A stretch of 7,884 nucleotides of DNA from NCBI GenBank assembly GCA_965652545.1, contig CBFGWV010000227.1, positions 1-7,884 of the forward strand. The letters run 5' to 3'. Under the pieces are notes generated by a model that had not been told where the DNA came from, searched no databases, and saw nothing but the letters and a program-made list of their open reading frames with translations. This DNA is from CBFGWV01 sp965652545 (GTDB taxonomy: Bacteria; Pseudomonadota; Gammaproteobacteria; Competibacterales; Competibacteraceae). This document shows, in pieces, positions 7,395-7,884 of this stretch. Position 1 is the stretch's first letter, and each line of letters begins with the position of its first letter. The position numbers and the translations under genes were made by a program.

Positions 7395-7573
7395 GCCTGA
7401 CTGCTACATCGATCCTGGAGGCGGCTCAGCGCTCCGTGGATCTGCACTCTGTGATCCGGCTTACGACGGAGGACCAAGAGAGGTTTGCGAACGCGTTGCT
7501 GAACCCTCTGGAGCCGGCTGCGGTGCTCAAGCGTGCTTTCGCTCGGCGTCAGGCCTTGCTTGGTCTTGAGTAA
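7391..7573 (+). CDS. Truncated DUF1778/TacA-like antitoxin tail
   Basis: A 60-residue protein resembling the C-terminal half of DUF1778 antitoxins, the partners of GNAT acetyltransferase toxins. The match starts near SILEAAQR (7-14), runs through VIRLTTEDQERFANALLNP (21-39), and ends EPAAVLKRAF with ARRQALLGL. In full-length members of about 90-100 residues an N-terminal ribbon-helix-helix DNA-binding domain comes first; that part is absent. What remains corresponds to the segment that wraps and blocks the acetyltransferase. No GNAT toxin follows: 7574-7615 is noncoding and an unrelated gene faces it. The ATG overlaps the higA stop as ATGA and a weak GGGGA (7376-7380) precedes it. It could be a relic, an anti-toxin decoy for a GNAT toxin elsewhere, or a third partner of HigBA; only the similarity is observed. 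Confidence 0.7.
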   Translation: MSLTATSILEAAQRSVDLHSVIRLTTEDQERFANALLNPLEPAAVLKRAFARRQALLGLE

Positions 7574-7586
7574 GCCCGCTACCCTC

Positions 7587-7599
7587 AAACGCGACGTTT
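7587..7599. terminator. Small hairpin in the convergent gap
   Basis: AAACG (7587-7591) and CGTTT (7595-7599) form a five-base stem around CGA, in the 42-base gap between two convergent genes. It has A and T flanks in both directions and could serve as a weak bidirectional terminator, but the stem is short. Confidence 0.25.
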
Positions 7600-7615
7600 C
7601 GTGCGCTCGCTTCGT

Positions 7616-7884
7616 TCACTTGTCCGCGCTCACAGCCCGCCAAATGTAATCGCGCAGTGTCGTCGTCCCGCGCTCAGAGTTGTCCGGCTCTTCGATCTCA
7701 TGGTCCAAAACCGTACCCGTCATACACGCATAGGACTGTGCGGCCGCTTTCGAAAAACCCAGTTGGATGAAGGTGTCCTCCCACGCCTCGCGTGGGATCG
7801 TCTCGATCTCGACTGTGATGCTGAGGGCCTCGGAGAGCGCATTCGCCACATCGCGCGGTGTATAGCGCTCAGGTCCTTCGATGA
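7616..7884 (-). CDS. NmrA-type NAD(P)-binding protein, C-terminal part
   Basis: The last 88 residues of a minus-strand protein whose beginning lies beyond the window. They read GPERYTPRDVANALSEAL, then a segment rich in Glu/Ile (VEIETIPREAW), then DTFIQLGFSKAAAQSYACM. This is the substrate-side C-terminal pattern of NmrA-like atypical short-chain dehydrogenases (NAD(P)H-sensing or azoreductase-like enzymes). The Rossmann nucleotide-binding motif would be in the missing N-terminal part. The GTG at 7849 is not the true start: the frame stays open and family-like to the window edge. It ends at TGA (7618-7616), tail to tail with the toxin-antitoxin module, with no sign of a functional link. The substrate cannot be inferred. 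Confidence 0.8.
   Translation of the reverse strand, partial: IEGPERYTPRDVANALSEALSITVEIETIPREAWEDTFIQLGFSKAAAQSYACMTGTVLDHEIEEPDNSERGTTTLRDYIWRAVSADK

Noticed and set aside
7600..7620. GCTCGCTTCGTTCAC string in the convergent gap, considered as a repeat element or array
   Set aside because: Only one copy is present in the window and it is a simple GC-skewed string. No CRISPR-like spacing or terminal repeats were found anywhere in the window.

Overview
The window comes from a GC-rich, probably gammaproteobacterial, aerobic bacterium. The evidence is high-GC third codon positions, a bacterial aa3/caa3-type oxidase operon, and HigBA2-type toxin-antitoxin genes of proteobacterial character. Genus or species cannot be fixed from the sequence alone.

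Region 1-409 has no convincing gene; it holds two inverted repeats and is the presumed leader or promoter region of the operon that follows. Region 410-6640 is one tightly packed plus-strand respiratory operon of eight genes, each overlapping the next by 4-14 bases: an ActE-like monohaem cytochrome c lipoprotein, an ActF-like ten-helix membrane protein, a small single-helix conserved protein, a SCO copper chaperone, and subunits II (CuA plus fused cytochrome c), I, III and IV of a caa3-type haem-copper oxygen reductase. Subunit I carries the YSHPxV signature of the A2 subfamily instead of the usual glutamate-containing GHPEV. ActE and ActF normally belong to alternative complex III (ActABCDEF), but no ActABCD sequence precedes them here. 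The inferred electron route is quinol or periplasmic donor, then ActE haem c, CoxB haem c, CuA, haem a and haem a3/CuB, with SCO supplying copper for CuA.

Region 6641-7573 is a small accessory module. A perfect 19-base palindrome lies between good -35 and -10 boxes whose predicted start falls on the toxin ATG, so the mRNA may be leaderless. It is followed by a HigB/RelE-like toxin, a HigA/Xre-like antitoxin, and a 60-residue protein that looks like the C-terminal toxin-binding tail of a DUF1778 (TacA-like) antitoxin without its DNA-binding domain. All three are coupled through ATGA overlaps.

Region 7616-7884 is the C-terminal end of an NmrA-type NAD(P)-binding protein on the minus strand, cut by the window edge and convergent with the toxin-antitoxin module.

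The points most worth a second look are the ActE-ActF pair detached from the rest of ACIII, the DUF1778-tail third gene, the leaderless promoter/operator arrangement, a possible one-base frameshift at the ActE signal peptide, and an abrupt G-rich/C-poor tract at the end of the oxidase operon.
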